DNA of 64,000 nt from contig NC_134277.1 in the NCBI RefSeq assembly GCF_949628215.1, positions 125,785,963-125,849,962 on the forward strand, in the 5' to 3' direction. How positions within the stretch are numbered: the stretch's first letter is position 1; each line of letters opens with the position of its first letter. Below the pieces are notes generated by a model. The model saw only the letters and a list, made by a program, of their open reading frames with translations. It made no database searches and was not told the origin of the DNA. Shown here piece by piece: positions 25,706 through 38,206 of this stretch. A program made the position numbers and the translations under genes. Source of the stretch: Phalacrocorax aristotelis (lineage: Eukaryota; Chordata; Aves; Suliformes; Phalacrocoracidae).

Positions 25706-26905
25706 TTCACAGAATCACAGAAGGGTAGGGGTTGGAAGGGACCTCTGGAGATCATCTTGTCCAACCCCCCTGCTTGAGCAGGCACACACTCAGTGCAGGG
25801 GGCACAGGAACGTGTCCAGGTGGGTTTTGAATGTCTCCAGAGAAGGAGACTCCACAACCTCCCTGGGCAGCCTGTTCCCCTGCTCTGTCACCCTCACAGG
25901 AAAGAAGTTTTTCCTCATATTCAGGTGGAACTTCCTGTGTTCCAACTTGTGCCCATTGCGCCTTGTCCTGTCATTGGGCACTATTGAAAAGAGTCTAGTC
26001 CCATCATCCTGACACCCACCCTTTAGATATTTACAGGTATTGACAAGATTCCCCCCTCAGTCTTTTCTTCTCCAGGCTAAACAAACCCAAGTCTCTCAGC
26101 CTTTCCTCATAAGGGAGATGCTCCAGTCCCCTGATCATCTTCGTAGCTCTCTGCTGGACTTGCTCAAGCAGTTCCCTGTCCTCCTTAAACTGGGGGGCCC
26201 AAAACTGGACACAGTACTCCAAATGTGGCCTCACTAGGGCAGAGTAGAGGGGGAGGATAACCTCCCTCTCCCTGCTGGCCACACTCCTTTTAATGCAGCC
26301 CAGGATACTGCTGGCCTTTTTGGCCACAAGGACACAGTGCTGGGTCATGGTCAACTTGCTGTCCGCCAGCACTCCCACGTCCTCCTCAGCAGAGCTGCTT
26401 TCCAGCAGGTCAGCCCCCAGCCTGTACCGGTGCATGGGGTTGTTCCTCCCCAGGTGCAGGACCTTGCACTTGCTTTTGTTGAATTTCATGCGGTTCCCCT
26501 CGGCCCAGCTCTCCAGCCTGTCCAGGTCTCGCTGGATGGCAGCACAGCCTTCTGGTGTATCAGCCACTCCTCACAGCTTGGTATCATCAGCAAACTTGCT
26601 GAGGGTACACTCTATCCCATCACCCAGGGCATTGATGAATACGTTGAACAGGACTGGACCCAGCGCAGACCCCTGGGGAACATCGCTAGTGACAGGCCTC
26701 CAGCCAGACCCTGCTCCACTGATCATGACCCTCTGAGTTCTGTTGTTGAGCAAGTTCTCTGTCCACCTCGCTGTCCACTCATCCAACCCACATTTCCTTA
26801 GCTTGCCTGTGAGGATACTATGGGAGTCAGTGTTGAATGCCTTACTGAAGTCAATATAGACAACATCCACTGCTCTCCCTTCACTGACCCAGCCATTCCA
26901 CAGCT
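25706..26905 (-). mobile_element. CR1 LINE, 5'-truncated, minus strand
   Basis: The left end has the CR1 3' tail in reverse (ACAGAATCACAGAA, then the TTGGAAGGGACC block), so the element reads right to left. About 1.2 kb is kept, covering the second half of the reverse transcriptase, the C-terminal region and the whole 3' untranslated region. The reverse-transcriptase block YIDFSKAF and the catalytic-loop motif FADDTKL are readable. The right edge is approximate. Low decay suggests a fairly young insertion. Confidence 0.93.
26031..26870 (-). pseudogene. CR1 ORF2 fragment with one in-frame stop
   Basis: From 26870 leftwards one frame reads the reverse-transcriptase palm (DFSKAF, then PQGSALGP, then FADD) and continues into the conserved CR1 C-terminal part ([15 protein letters not shown]). 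A single TGA at 26570-26568 interrupts it just after FADDTKL; both sides are in the same frame. The frame ends at 26031 after a EKKRLRG motif. The 5' endonuclease part is missing, so it cannot move on its own. Confidence 0.9.
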
Positions 26906-29900
26906 TTATTCTCTCTAACTGCCTTTTGCCTCATCATCTCTTTCACAAACTAGTTGCCATTTAGCTCTGGCTGGAATATCTTCCCTGCTCATATATGCAT
27001 TATACAACCAATTTGGGTTTTTTTGCAAGTGTCTGTTTTTGTACAATGCTACCTTCTCCTTCAACCCAAAAATGTGCTTATGTAGTTAATTTGCTGTGGT
27101 TAAAAAAAAAAAAGGCTACTCTAGCAGCAAGCTTTAAGACTACAAGTGTATCTATAAAATGCTAATTAGGTAGCTAGTGAAAGGAGCTCCTTTATAGTTT
27201 TTTAAAGTTCTGGTAACCCTTTCTCAAAAAAGCTTTCCAGTCTCACTTCTTCTATGGTGGTGTGTGATGTTTCATCCAGGTTGTCAGCTCCTTGAGCAGC
27301 AGCCTGCCATTTTGTATTAGTCTGTAGAATGCGGTACACAGTGGTAGCACTGGAGGAACAGTGAAAAAGTCGGTGAGGCTGAGAGCTGTGACAGATTTTC
27401 ATGTCTCTCTGGTGCTGAAGTAACACGGCAGATGGCCTAATTATTATTAGCCATTCCTTCCCTAGAAAATCTCTTCTGAGGAGAGACATTCAATATGAAA
27501 TGCTTTCTCCCAGTGCTGTCTGTGGGAGTAATTCCTTTATTTTCTATCTAACAAGCGGGAAAGTTGGGTGGCATGACTCTTCCATCAATAGGACAGAGGT
27601 TTATTTTGGTGATGTGGTTTTTTAAAAGCTAATAATCTTCATTGTCAGTGAAGCTAGGCAAACACCGTTTGTTTTTTTTTTTCCAAGAACATTGTTTTAA
27701 AATTAGTTTTGAGAACCGTTTTCTATATCTAGGCTTTTCCCCCCTTTTCCTAAGTGAATTGATATTTGCATTATACCCCAAAGGATTATTCATAGTCACA
27801 GCCTCCCTGCTTCAGGGGCTGCGTGGGTTGTAGGTTTGTAGCCGCTAACACTAATCTAGTTAAATCCATCTGGAGCTATTCCACAGCCTGCAATTGTTGT
27901 TTGTTTTTATCTATTTTTTTTTACATTCAAACATTTCTGGTGAATTAGGTTTTGTGTTGCACTATTTTGATCATTATTCTCTCTTAAAAGTGCCACTACC
28001 TTTGGGCTACCTCTTTACCTATTTTACTTTGATAAACAGCTATGCAAACAGTTTCTGATATTTATATGACATTGGTAAAACAGTCTTGAAACAAAAATGA
28101 AAACTGCTCAATCGCTGCTATTCTCTAACATTTTCATTTTCAAACAGTTTCAAAAACATCTTGCCTCCTCTTCCATATTTCTTCTGGGTCACATCAGTGG
28201 ATACAAGCTATAAGGCACCTTTTGAAGCTGCTACATAACAAACATTTTCTGTTAATGCCAAACTATTTTACCTGGGAATTTTTTTTACCCTTTTATGGTA
28301 AACACTACCGCAAGTATTGCCTCCTGTTTTAGCTTCTTCTGTGTCCTACATATTTCATTCTCTTCTAGCAAAGAGGTTGTCTTGTACCTAACAGCTGCAG
28401 TGGAACAGAAATGCATGCATCTTTGACTACCTATTTTTTATGTTTCTCTCTCACTGCTCAGTATTTTAAATTTACACCTTCTTCAATATACTTTGTAGTT
28501 TTTTTCTTAAAGGTTTTAAAATCCAACCTTTGCTTTTGGAAAGGTGCTGTTAAATCCCTGTACTTCAGCGCCTTAACTATGCCATGTTTTGTTCTGTTTT
28601 TTTTAACTCTTCATGTGATGGTTTCCTGGCCGAAAACCTGTCCTTTGTGCCAGGTAATATCAATGTTGTCCTTTGCCCTGTAAACTAAGAGTAATACTCT
28701 CAGTCATTGCAAAATGGCATTTCATGTGTGCTATGGATCAGTAGATTTAAAATAGAAAGTAATAAATGAACAAAACAATTTTTAAAAAAGCATCTCGCTT
28801 TTTAAATTAACTGTTACTGCAAGGGATGAAGATAAAAGATTCTTTAACCACTTTTCAGTAAAAGCAGTTGAATATTAATGCTGGGTGATGTTAAAAAATA
28901 GCTGCAAACTATACAGTTTGGGAACTGTATGGGCCAGGGGTCAGATTGGTATCTGTCAAAAATCAGTGTCCCGTGTATAGATAACCCTGTACTGTGTTGT
29001 ATCAACTGTACTTACACTTCAGACTTGTTCCAAAATAGAAAACAATTGTAAGATGCATAAGAAAATGTATAATGACAAACAAGAAAGTTTGTATTCAGGA
29101 TAAAGAAGCAGTACTCACTGAATGTACTAAAAGCAATTCACAGCTGTAAGACAAGCTAATAGAAATAGGTGGCATCACCCCAGGCTTGCAAGTACTTATA
29201 AGTTGGTGAAGCATCTAAACACACTTCATTGATGATGAAAGGTTGCAATTGTTTTGGTAAAAGACTTTTTCAATATTTTCACAGAAATAGCTTGCTGACA
29301 GTATTTTTTTTTTTTATTATGCCACATGTGAATCTTCAGTTTTTGTTGCCTTGAAACACATGGACCCCTGAGTGGTCACTGGCTCTGGAGTTGCATGTAA
29401 CTGTTGATCAGTGAACGTGGGCGCATGTGAAGAGTAGGGGTACAGGAGTTTTGTGGTATTTTCTTCTGTTTTTTTACTAAATAGTGGAATTGAATGAAGT
29501 TGCCGCACTGGAATATGTTAGCAATACAGTGCATGCTTCAGTGTGTAAGAAGCAAAAGCACGAATGAAGATAAAGGGACAGATCCTGAAGTAGGGTGCGT
29601 GCTGTGAATTTACCATATCCCAAATCCAAAGTTTTGAGTCCTTTGGCTCTAACTTTTCTTGTGGTGAATGGATTCAAACAGATGTTACTGATGGTCTAAC
29701 AAAGTGCTGTGTTTCTGTATTCTTCTACTTGACAGGTAAACAAAAGCAGATCCTTAAAAAAAGTTAAAGATCACAGTTTAAGATCCTGGGCTGGTCCCAT
29801 ACAGGATGGAAGAACCACTTTGACTCTCAGATTTAAACTGTGGATCCCTAAGGGCCTGTTCACATGTTGGCTGTCTCTGTGTTTGGGCGCCTAGAGCCTG

Positions 29901-32900
29901 TGGGTGCCAAACACACTGACATCAGAAGTCCCTGGTACTCCACGTTCCCCTTAGCGCTTTGGTGCTGGCAGTGCTGATGGACTGGGTGTCTCTCCCTGCC
30001 TCACTGCTGCTGGGATTTATGGAATGAACATGTCATTCCATCAGCACTGGGGATTGTGAAGTCTGCTAGTGTGTGGGTGAGCAAAAGGGAGTTTATTTTT
30101 CTGCAGGGTGTTACTTGATGGTCATATTTTCAGTGATTCCCTTCAACTCCCAAGTCCCTTGTTCTGCCCCTCAGCTGGTGCGTCTTTGTGATCCCTGCTG
30201 TCAGTGCTGGTGCATGGCTGTGGCCTGGGGAGCGTATCCAGCTGCAAAACAGCAAAGGGAAAATGGGGAGAAAGGGAGGGCCAGTGCTTTTCAGCCTGGC
30301 TGGAGCCCCAGGCACCTCACTGTGCAGCTGCAGCCACACTTGTGCACCTGGGTCAGGAGGGATAACATAGGCTGGCTGAGCGAGCAGCAAAAGACAGGGA
30401 GCAAATGCTGGAGCCACAGCTGCTATCACAGGTCAAGCAGGGCTTCCTGTGCCTGAAAAAAACGGCTTAGGTGTTCAAAGCTGTGAGTACACAAGGGCTG
30501 TGACTCCTGAGGTGGCAGGCAGCTGAAAGCAGATAAAACCTAGAAGGAGCCAGGATTTCCTAGTATCTCCTGCTGGGCAGTTTAGTCTTCTTGACAGTGT
30601 GCCAGGCTTTTTGGTCCTAGATGTGATCACGTTGCAATTAAGTGCTACAAGCACACATGTATGAGGAGTAAAAAAAGCACTGAAAAGGCTCACTGGTAGG
30701 TTTTACCTACATGTGCGTTAAAAGCAGTTTTCGGATTTCTGCCCTTTAAATTTTAATGTTCAAAACCCTGAGAATCAGTTACGTTAATAAGTACTTTAAC
30801 ACTTCGGCTCTTTTAGGGTTGCTGTGGGACAAAAAGAGTTCACGAAACACTTTGGTTTTCTGCGGTGTAGAAAAACTGCCAGCCAGGAATTGGCAGAGAG
30901 CATCAGTATCTCTCTCTCCTCCAGTTGGCAGCTGCAGGAGATCGGCCTGCTGGAAAAGCTGCTGTAAAGCTGGATGTTTGCAAACAGCCAGCTGCTCCTT
31001 GTGTCAGGGAAATCCCATTCTCAGTTTGACCCAAATGGGTACAGATCTGCCTGCTTTTGTACTGGTCTGGAAATGCGGGCTGGTCATTTTTGAATGTGCT
31101 AGTGAGGTCGTTTGTTGCTGATTACTGCTACCAGTTGGCCTCTCTAAAGCAGTGAGAAGCTGATGCTTTCTAAAATCAGAGTAATTTGCTAATTTAAAGT
31201 GTTAATGGATTAATTTATGGTTTTGTTTGCATCCTCTATGAGGTCTAGAATTGCTATTCACTTGTAGAGAATGATTTTATGTGCAAGTTTTTCCTTGTGA
31301 TTTATTTCCAGTTCAGCTTGCACATTGCTAGATTCTGCACCAAGCCCAGAGAAATAACATCTTCTGTTGAGTAAGGGACAAATACTTCTGAGATGTTTCT
31401 GACACAGGAGGTTCACAGATGTTCTTGCACAAGCCTTTAAAGGGACGTTCAACATGTGGCAGTGCAAGAATATATTCAGCAAAGTTTAGGTAAGTAAATT
31501 GACTGAACTTAAACCGCTTTTCATCAAACTAGATGGAGCCAAATCAAGTATTTTGCCAAGAAATTTATTTTTATTAGCTTAGTAAGCACCAAATTATACT
31601 TCACTATCTGGTTCATGCAGTGTTTTGGAGGGGAAGGAGCAGAACTGGTAGTGTTGGGAGATTTCCTGCTGAAAGAGGGTGGCTCCACTGGGAACAGGGC
31701 CATGGCACTTCCTCCAGGTTTTTGAAGAAGAGATCAATACTGTACTACACAACTCATCCCTGAAACTCAAAAAACCCCTAACTGAAATGAAAGCCAAAGA
31801 AAGGTGAGCTATTCAGTATGCCCGGCTCACTGCTTTCCATTTCATCAGCAGTAAAAACCTGAGGGGGCCTGGAGCAGGAAACTGTCACAACACCAGAAAG
31901 TGTTGTAGGACTCAGTTTCCAGTCTCAGAGTAACTTCTAGGGTTTCCAACAAGGGGAACCATTCACTATGTTAAATTCACATGCACAAATCCTTTTGTGG
32001 GTAGTGAATGCTTTGGCATATGCAGAGTTCTTCTTTCAAAAGCCCATATTCAATACAGATTTCAGCATTTCTGGACAGCAAGTCATCTCTCTGTATCCTG
32101 AAAGACCGAGAACCACAGAAGTTGGGTGCTTGTTATAATTGAGTGTGACTTCTCCAAAGAGATGATTGCTCCCTGAGAAAGGGTGAGGGGTATTTGTTTG
32201 GTAGGTTTTGGGTTTTTTTCCTTTCAGAAATTGCCTCCCTGTATCACTTTCTCTACTGAAAGATGTGTGTGTGCGATTTGGGATATGCTGTATCTTCACG
32301 GTGGGTCTTGGATGAGACATAATGGATCATGTGCTTTGGATTTTGTCTGACGCAGAGCCTGTCAGAGAGCTCACAGATAACATTGACTCCCACGGTATTT
32401 GTCCAAATGACGTTAAAATTACTTAGTCAAAGAAAAAAAGGTAATAGCCTTCAACTCCCCACCTCAAACCCCTGAAGAGTTGTATAAAGATAAGATTTCT
32501 TTAAGAGATACAGGAAGATGACTTTGTTTATATTCTCCTCTTTTACATTAAAGCAGTTGTTCAATACGTCCTGCTGTTTCTGGGTAGGTAGCACTCTGGG
32601 TGTGAAATGCAGCTACTAGACTGCCAGAATGATGTTCTCACAGTATTATGAAGGCAGGTCCTCAGCACGGCTCCCCTTAGAATAAGGCCACCATAAACCC
32701 TTTGTTTCACTGCCCATGATCCCACTTCAACCTATCACTTCTACCTGTTACCCAGCATATGCTGACTACTCTGTTTTGTTAGGTAGGTTTTAATAAGTCT
32801 TTCCCAGTGTTAGGTGAACTTATCAGGCAAACCAATATTAGATGTCACTACTTCAGCCACTGGAATATGAATTTTGTTATGATATTTGTATGATATTCCT

Positions 32901-35900
32901 TAGAGTGTGCCATCATTTCCTGGTTTCTGAAGCTGAAAAAATATTGGTTTTCTTTCTAGTCATGTGCTTTTTGTTAAAAAGGAGTATTGATTTGGTCGTC
33001 TTAAAATTAGAAACATATTTTGATTCAGTTTGTTTATTTTTAAAGTTTAGCAACGCTGACACCAGAAAAAACTTGTAAAAGCAATTTCTTAAAACAATGT
33101 GGGCACTTCAAAATAAATGAACACCACCAACTAGTTGTCCTTCAATAATCTCATTGTATTTTGATTTCTCTTCCATTTCTTTTAAGAGTATTATCCACTA
33201 ATATAATCCAGTAAGGACATTTCAGTCATTGTGTCCATAAACTAGTCTTGATTTGTTGAGAAATGTTCACATGATCTGTCCTAAAGATCTAAGCCAGCAA
33301 CTTACATGCTCATTAATTTCACTGATGGATCTAAGAGAAGCTGTTGAACCCTTCTGGGTGATGGGTAGGAGCAAGTTTACTTCTGTGAGATGCATGAGAA
33401 ACACTTAAATTGTCAAATACTAGTTACATGTAAGAAAATGCATTGCTTGTGTCAGGGAGCATAGACTTTTTTCTTCTTCCAAATGAACCTCAGGATGTCA
33501 CAAGTTGCTGTAAATGAGGATAGCCTTTTGAAATGTTCCCTCTCTGCTAAACAGAATCAAAGCTGAGAGAGATGCAAGTGTGACATCCTGGTTATTAGCA
33601 GGTGTGTCATCTGCTCCTAACGACTTACCTGGGGGTGTAGCAAACAGCATTGCTGAAGATCAGCTTTGCCTATAGATGTTGAAAGAAAGTGTCCGCAATC
33701 TCTGGCCACCCAGCAGAGTTAAAGTGTATTTTGATTCAGTAAAGACAGCAGTAGGAAAACAAAGTCATTTTTTCTATTCCCAAGAAGCCAGATCATATCA
33801 CTGGTACTTTTCTTCCTCGGGTACTACAAAAACCTCATGCTTGAGAGAAAAAAGAATGACATCTGCCCCTGAATGTTGCCCTGCTATCATGAGCGGCTAA
33901 GATTTATTAACCGACAGCAGAAAGACTACTTCCAAATTCCTCACACAGACCACATTCTACCAGCTGCGCTGAAAAAAATGGTGCAAGGGGTGGCACTTAA
34001 TGGCACCTCTGAAGAGGCCATCTCTAGCCCTATTATGAAGACAGGTAGTTTCCCAGGTAAACCTATACCAATGGTTTCGTTGTTCAAACTTCTAGGCCTC
34101 ATTCCCCCCAAAAAACAAATGAACCAACCCACAACACAGCCAGAGAGGAAACAAGCACACATCTAGGTAGGCATTTACATGTCAGTGTTCACTGTATGTG
34201 TATGATCATGTGTGTGTTTTCCCTCTGGTGAAGCAATCGTGTTTTAGCTCTCAAAACTAGAAGCGTATCCCCCCCGCTGCCTTCTTTGAGACCTATTTAA
34301 ACTATTCGGATGTTACTAAGCTAAGTATTATTTGTGAGGATAATTCAAGCAAGGGGCAACAGAATGGGAAAAAGCATATTTGAGAATATTTGCAGACTTG
34401 TTTTGGTATTTAATAACAGAACTATGTTTTTATCTAAAAAGAAAAAAGATTCCCCTAGAAGAGGGGTTTTATTGCAAATGTAAAATCTGGCTTTAAAAAA
34501 AAAATGCAGGCCTAGGCCACAGATGCTTCACTCTCAAATAACTTTTAGAAGTTCATATGCACCTGTAGTATAAAAGCTCCTAAGTCAGCAAACGCCAAAG
34601 TCTGGAGCCTCGATCACAGATGATGTGTCCCATTAGAGCACAGGGATGGGGAACGCTGCAGACTGTGCCCTATTCATTGCAGGCCTGTGGCATCCCCACA
34701 GGACTCCTCTACTCACAGACCCAGGCCCAAACATTTTGAGTTTCAGATGAGGTTTTCAGAATGGAAAGCTGTGATTTTAGGCAGTGTTTCTTGACCCTCT
34801 GGGTATGTCTCAGGCTACGCTTATAGTATGGAAATGCCCAACCTCTTGATATATCTCAAATCCTGACCTTTAACTGTTCATATCACACTTCTGATGTTTT
34901 TACACCTTCATTTAAGAACCTGTACCACATGCTAAATTCCCAACTTATTCTCCTGTCTGGGGAAGTGGGGCAAAAAGGGAGTGAAGATATGGGAATATTT
35001 TGCTCCACTCATGCTCCCTTACAGAAACTGAGTTGATTTGGGAACCTGAGGCCTAGTTCTAGTCCAGTTCTTGTCCTGAGGTAAAGCCAAAGTTTCCCCT
35101 TCCTTTGAGAAGACAAGTGTGACCACTCCATTAATCCCCACCCTTGATGGTAGAAACTCTTGTTTTCAACCCATGCTGCATGGTCACAGTGGAAGTGCTG
35201 TGGATGCTCCTTCTTCCTGGAAACTACAGATGAAAGTGAGTTTTGAGACATATTTTTGACCATACCCAAGTGTTCCAAAGCATTACATCATCTGTGAATT
35301 TGCTTTTCCTGCACTGTGGGTTAATGAATAATCCACTGTGTACCTTTATCTTTCAAAGTATGGTGTTCAATTGTTGGTTGCAGCAGATGGAAAGCAAGTA
35401 ATTATACTGATTTTTTTTTTCTCTTTTTTTTAAGTGGTGTCTGAAATCAGTAAACAAGGCATTGGAAGATGAGTTAAATTGTAAGGCTGAGCTATCTTAA
35501 CAGCTCACCCTTGTCAAATGGGGATACCCTGCTCCCTCCTCTACCCCATCCCCTTGCCTAGTGGCAGACTCATCTTCATCCTTCCACCAGTTCTCACACT
35601 TGCCGGATCCTTCACTGAGCTGATCAAATTTGCGAACCCAGCAGGTTAAAGGGAACAGCTTCTGTGGGGTTAATGACCGGTCTTATGTAATTTCACACTT
35701 AAGCAAAGTGATTGTGCAAGCACTGGGACTCATGCACTACAGGCACCACATAGCATCTGCTGACATAACCGCTTCTGATTGCTGCCTTTCTGTTCACTTA
35801 TGAACATTTAAGCCAAGAGACCTCCCGTGTAAGCCTGGGTTACCACCAACCAAAGTGATGAGTCAAGAATCCGCAACAGCTCATATCCTCTGTGGCTCAC

Positions 35901-37613
35901 CAGAAAGACCTCTAACACCAAAAGACTCCAACTGCATGACAGTGGGTTCAATTCCAATTCTCCCATCTAATTGTTTGACTTTTTAACAACAAAAGTCTGC
36001 AAAAAAAGCCTGACAAACCAATCTTAGGAGTATTGCTTCCCATTTTCTGAAGCTGAATCCAGAACAACAGTTTGTGTAATGATGATGAACTGTTAAATAA
36101 AATTAAGTCCTTTTCCCTATGGACTTTGCAATAAAAACTGTAAACAATATTTTGCAAATAAAGCCGCAGGCCTATGGGCTGTCACTCCCAGACGGCATGA
36201 ATTAGGGGAGGAAGGTTCGTTGTGCTTCCTTTCCCTAGCTGTCCACCCCTCCCTGGGTTTTGGATGTACTAGCCTTGGACAGGGATGACTCAGCTGCTGG
36301 TGAATCACCTGCTGAAGTGCTAAAAGTGACAGCTTGGCTCCATTTCCTCAAGCAATAGTGAGCTGTCATGGCAAACTACCAAGAAAATTGTCTTCTGCAG
36401 CTGGGAGAATTTTCCTGCTTGCAGATCTAGATTCACTGCAATTAGAGGTGGTTGCACAAATTTTACTGTAGCTTCAACAATCCCTGTTGAGATCTTGCTT
36501 AATAAAAGCTTCCTTGTGCAACTGCTTGCTCACGATAGGGCTTTTCACAGGCATTGCCGTACAGCTTTCCTTAGTGGAAAGCCAGTGAATAGCTCATGTA
36601 CAATGTAACTGGAGAAATACTGGTCAGGGTTGTTTCAGTGTTTTCCAGTTGGTGACATGGAAAGTAATGGAATATTTCCAACCAGAGAGATTGTTCCCGA
36701 AAAGAGATGAGATCTAGAAAAGCATTCTGAAATCTTGCTATTTCAAATTATTGTTTTCTGGCTTGGCGGTGGTAGAGAAAGACAGGAGAAAAACTAAAAA
36801 CCACATGGAAAACTTTGCCAGGCTCTGCATCCCCATGGGCCTGCACGTGTCCAACCAGCTGCTAGGGAAAAAACCATGGAGAGCCCATTGTCACTATGTG
36901 GTGAGCCTAAATGTCCTTTACTAACAGAAGCTGTTTGAGAGATACAAAACAATGCTAGTTTACCACAATATTTTTTAACGAATGGGATCAATGGGCTTTT
37001 TTGATAATTTCTGTCAGTGTTGGTACCTTCTTCCCCTTAATAGTCAAAGAAAGGTAGTATATAAACCAGCTGCCTGTTCTCAGCAACAGTAGCACCAACT
37101 GCCCCTGCTGACAAGCAAGCAGATATTGCAAGATCATCTCCAGGTCTCTGTTGTGAACCTTGGCAAGAACCAGCCTGCATTTTGTTTTCCACCTGCTGTG
37201 GTACAGACTTGTACTACTTAATCTAACCAGCAATGGTTCCCCGAGTGGCTGAAGTTTGAAGAAAATATAGTCACAGCTAGTTACTTTGGCTGCCCACCAC
37301 CAAAAGGATAGAATTTAGTAAGTACAAAGGAAAAACACTAAGCTTTATGTACAATGGCAATTATTTTGCTGGATGTTGTTTACTTCGTCCGCTTTGTTGT
37401 ATGGCTTAATATATTTTTGGGGATTGGCTCCATCCTCAGGAAAAGCACATCTTCAGCCCCAGTCACCTCCTTCCCCTGCGGACAGCAGTAGTACCATGGT
37501 CCCTGTTCACCTGGTAGGCCAGATGACCCTTTCCTAACAGATATTTCCGATCATCTTTGTCAGGGTCCTCTGAGCCAAAATCCTCCTGTGAACTAATGGC
37601 TGCACAATGACGA
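26906..37613. other. Intergenic DNA, no gene recognised
   Basis: This is a mix of AT-rich single-copy sequence. Up to about 28.7 kb the plus strand stays T/C-rich. Frames of 90-127 codons (for example 30073-30456) lack domain features and convincing splice sites. I see no transposon I can name. Confidence 0.55.
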
Positions 37614-38206
37614 TGTCGTGGTTTAACCCCAGCTGGCAACTAGGCCCCACACAGCCACTCGCTCACTCCCGCCCTGGTGAGATGGGGGAGAGAATCAGAA
37701 GGGTAATTTGAGAAAACTCCTGCGTTGAGATAAAGGCAGTTTAATAGGTAAAACAAAAATCTCACATAAAGGCAAAGCAAAAAAAGAAATTCATTCACTG
37801 CTTCCCATGGGCAGGCAGGTGTTCAGCCACCTCCAGGAAAGCAGGGCTCCATCACTCATAATGGTGACTTGGGAAGCCAAAACACCGTAACTCTGAACAT
37901 CCCCCACGTACTTCTTTCCCCAGATTTATATGATGCACAGGATGTCATGTGGTGTGGAATATCCCTTGGGTCGGTTGGGGTCAGCCGTCACGGCTGTGTC
38001 CCCTCCCATCTTCTTGTGCACCCCCAGCCTCCTCGCTGGTGGGGTGGCGTGAGAAGCAGAAAAGGCCTCGGCTCTGTGTAAGCGCTGCTCAGCAGTAACG
38101 AATACATCCCTGTGTTATCAACACTGTTTTCACCACAAATCCAAAACATAGGCCCATACTAACTACTGTGAAGAAAATTAACTCTATCCCAGCCAAAACC
38201 ACCACA
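37614..38206 (-). mobile_element. Solo LTR of an avian endogenous retrovirus
   Basis: The 593-base unit starts TGTCGTGG and ends CCACCACA, so it has TG...CA ends with a short imperfect inverted repeat. On the minus strand a TATA box (CATATAAAT) lies near 37930 and an ATTAAA signal near 37742, in the correct order, so the LTR reads right to left. No gag, pol or env sequence and no second LTR flank it, so it is a recombined solo LTR. The direct repeat expected at the insertion site is not clear (only GA is shared). The same family recurs at 62743. I recall the family from neoavian genomes; the exact subfamily name needs a repeat search. Confidence 0.85.

Noticed and set aside
26293-26801. Plus-strand frames of 147 and 154 codons
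   Set aside because: They are antisense shadows of the minus-strand CR1 reverse-transcriptase fragment.
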